A stretch of DNA of 64,000 nucleotides from Pantoea cypripedii (lineage in GTDB: Bacteria > Pseudomonadota > Gammaproteobacteria > Enterobacterales > Enterobacteriaceae), in contig NZ_CP024770.1 of NCBI RefSeq assembly GCF_011395035.1, forward strand, positions 690,376 to 754,375. The letters are read 5' to 3'. This document shows, one piece after another, positions 62,691-64,000 of this stretch (the stretch's first letter is position 1; every line of letters starts with the position of its first letter). The notes under the pieces were generated by a model. The model searched no databases. It had not been told where the DNA came from and saw nothing but the letters and a program-made list of their open reading frames with translations. The translations under genes and the position numbers were made by a program.

Positions 62691-63983
62691 CTACCGCAAC
62701 GGGGCCAGCTCCAGACTGCTGCGGAAATCGCTGCCCTGATAATCCGTATCCAGCAACCGGCGTCGTCGCAGTTCCGGCAGCAGGCCATTCAGCAACAAAT
62801 CCTGCTGATCAGGTTGTCCCAGCCCATGGAGTGAGATCACATCCAGCACGCCAGCCTGATAACGTTGTTCAATAGCATCCGCCAGAGTTTCGGGGGTGCC
62901 AGCAACAAACCAGTGACCGGTTTCTTCAGCTTTAATGATCAGCTCGCGCAGCGTCAGCCCTTCCAGCGCATACTGGCGGAAAATGGCCGCGCGCCCCTGC
63001 CGACGGTGGACCTGCGTCACTTCCGGGATCAGCGCCACAGGGAGCGGGCGATCCAGCGGCAAATCGCGCAGGTCCACCTCGCCCCCCAGCATATCCGCCA
63101 CTCGCAGGCGACCCTGCTGGTAGTTGATGCGTTCATGCTTATCACGCAGGCGGCGCGCCACATCCGCCTCGCTGTCGCCAATAATGGCGTGGAATGAATT
63201 CATGATCAGCGGTGGATTGTGTTCCCGACCAAAGCGCCGTGCACGCTGCTGCACATCCGCCACAAACGCCTGGGCGGCGTCAAAGGTCGGTTGAGAAGTG
63301 TAAATCACCTCGGCATAACGTGCGCCCAGCGTCACCCCGGCTTCTGATTGTCCGGCCTGAAACTGCACCGGACGGCGCTGCGGTGAAGGCGGTACGTTAA
63401 GTGGCCCGGCGACCTGAAAATAGTCGCCACGATAATGAATCGGATGCAGCCTGGCGGGATCGATACGTATCCCTCCGCTGGCGGTGCGCTGCACCGCCTC
63501 ACGTTCGTTCGCATCATACAACGCATTCATCACTTCGATAAATTCGGTGGCGCGCGCATAGCGCTCCTGCGGCAGCGGCAGCTGGCTTTCACCAAAGTTC
63601 TCCTCACCCACCGATGACGTCACCGCATTCCAGCCGGCACGTCCGCCACTGACATGATCGAGCGTACCGACCTGGCGTGCCAGATTATAGGGATGCAGCC
63701 AGCTGGTGCTGACCGTGGCAATCAAACCAATCTGCGATGTCGTCTGACTCAGCGCCGCCAGCGCAATCAGCGGGTCCTGGCTGCCGGTATTACCTGCCAG
63801 CCCGGCAGGATCGGCCTGTAAAAGATCGGCAGTGAACAGACCGGTGATTTTTTCGCGTTCCGCGAGTTTCGCCAGTTCGATGGCTCGGGCAATGCCGATC
63901 CCCGGCTGGCTGTCATTGCCCGCCGAAATCACGCTGGTGGCCCCCACCAGCGTTTTCAGTTTTCTGCGATAAGGTTGTGGCAC
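62691..63983 (-). CDS. FMNH2-dependent monooxygenase, NtaA/DszA-like
   Basis: 430 residues starting at GTG (63983) with GAGGAG 7 bp upstream, so the gene is complete. The pattern of the NtaA/DszA branch of the luciferase-like family is seen in GLFTADLLQADPAGL, STSWLHPYNLARQVGTLDHV, SGGRAGWNAVTSS and the late LADAIEQRYQAGVLDVI. The end of this gene is duplicated at 28489-28618 as a decayed copy. Upstream genes lie outside the window. The substrate is unknown; the neighbours suggest a sulfur compound. Confidence 0.85.
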   Translation of the reverse strand: MPQPYRRKLKTLVGATSVISAGNDSQPGIGIARAIELAKLAEREKITGLFTADLLQADPAGLAGNTGSQDPLIALAALSQTTSQIGLIATVSTSWLHPYNLARQVGTLDHVSGGRAGWNAVTSSVGEENFGESQLPLPQERYARATEFIEVMNALYDANEREAVQRTASGGIRIDPARLHPIHYRGDYFQVAGPLNVPPSPQRRPVQFQAGQSEAGVTLGARYAEVIYTSQPTFDAAQAFVADVQQRARRFGREHNPPLIMNSFHAIIGDSEADVARRLRDKHERINYQQGRLRVADMLGGEVDLRDLPLDRPLPVALIPEVTQVHRRQGRAAIFRQYALEGLTLRELIIKAEETGHWFVAGTPETLADAIEQRYQAGVLDVISLHGLGQPDQQDLLLNGLLPELRRRRLLDTDYQGSDFRSSLELAPLR

Positions 63984-64000
63984 GGTTTTCTCCTCAGGGG

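Noticed and set aside
1..64000. Insertion sequences, CRISPR arrays, tRNA or rRNA genes
   Set aside because: No transposase, repeat-spacer pattern, cloverleaf or rRNA sequence was recognised.

Overview
The window reads as chromosomal DNA of a gamma-proteobacterium of the order Enterobacterales. The Blc lipocalin, the small BhsA/McbA-type (DUF1471) periplasmic proteins, the Pit/PPK2 pair, the FAD/cytochrome c sugar-acid dehydrogenase and the general gene style fit Erwiniaceae, probably Pantoea or a close relative. This placement is an inference from family resemblance. I see no rRNA, tRNA, CRISPR array or insertion sequence.

Region by region: (a) 0-9 kb is a small oxidoreductase/efflux neighbourhood (quinone reductase, YciI, DUF2255, secreted cupin, secreted carboxymuconolactone decarboxylase, DHA2 exporter, LysR regulators). 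It holds at least three genes with internal deletions: two aldo/keto reductases and a LysR. Small DUF1471 genes flank it. (b) 9-16.5 kb is housekeeping-like: a GNAT acetyltransferase, a polyphosphate kinase 2/phosphate transporter operon with PhoB boxes, an SDR and a YciI gene each divergent from a LysR regulator, and blc. (c) 16.6-18.6 kb is an A+T-rich RloA/RloB (AbiL-like) ATPase plus Toprim-like pair, probably anti-phage. (d) 18.9-22.5 kb is a three-subunit periplasmic flavoprotein/cytochrome c dehydrogenase. (e) 23.0-28.4 kb is a single 1779-codon gene for a large effector or toxin-like protein with an HEVTH metalloprotease motif and a sharp base-composition break inside the gene.

(f) 28.5-64 kb is the dominant feature: about 34 kb of tightly packed uptake and flavin-oxygenation genes. 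It contains a taurine/sulfonate-type importer with a PHP-domain protein and a divergent GntR regulator. It also contains a dipeptide-type importer, a Ugp/Mal-type importer operon with a DszA-like and a DszC/SfnB-like monooxygenase, an aldo/keto reductase and an amine oxidase. A nine-gene operon follows, with an SfnG-like monooxygenase, a second dipeptide-type importer, two more DszC/SfnB-like enzymes and a four-domain rhodanese, preceded by a LysR regulator. A RelE-type toxin/antitoxin pair and a third luciferase-like monooxygenase close the window. Together these genes most likely import organosulfur (or other heteroatom-containing) compounds, cleave them with reduced-flavin monooxygenases and handle the released sulfur. 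The substrates cannot be read from the sequence. A decayed copy of the 3' end of the last monooxygenase lies at 28.5 kb in the same orientation, so the whole island sits between direct repeats.
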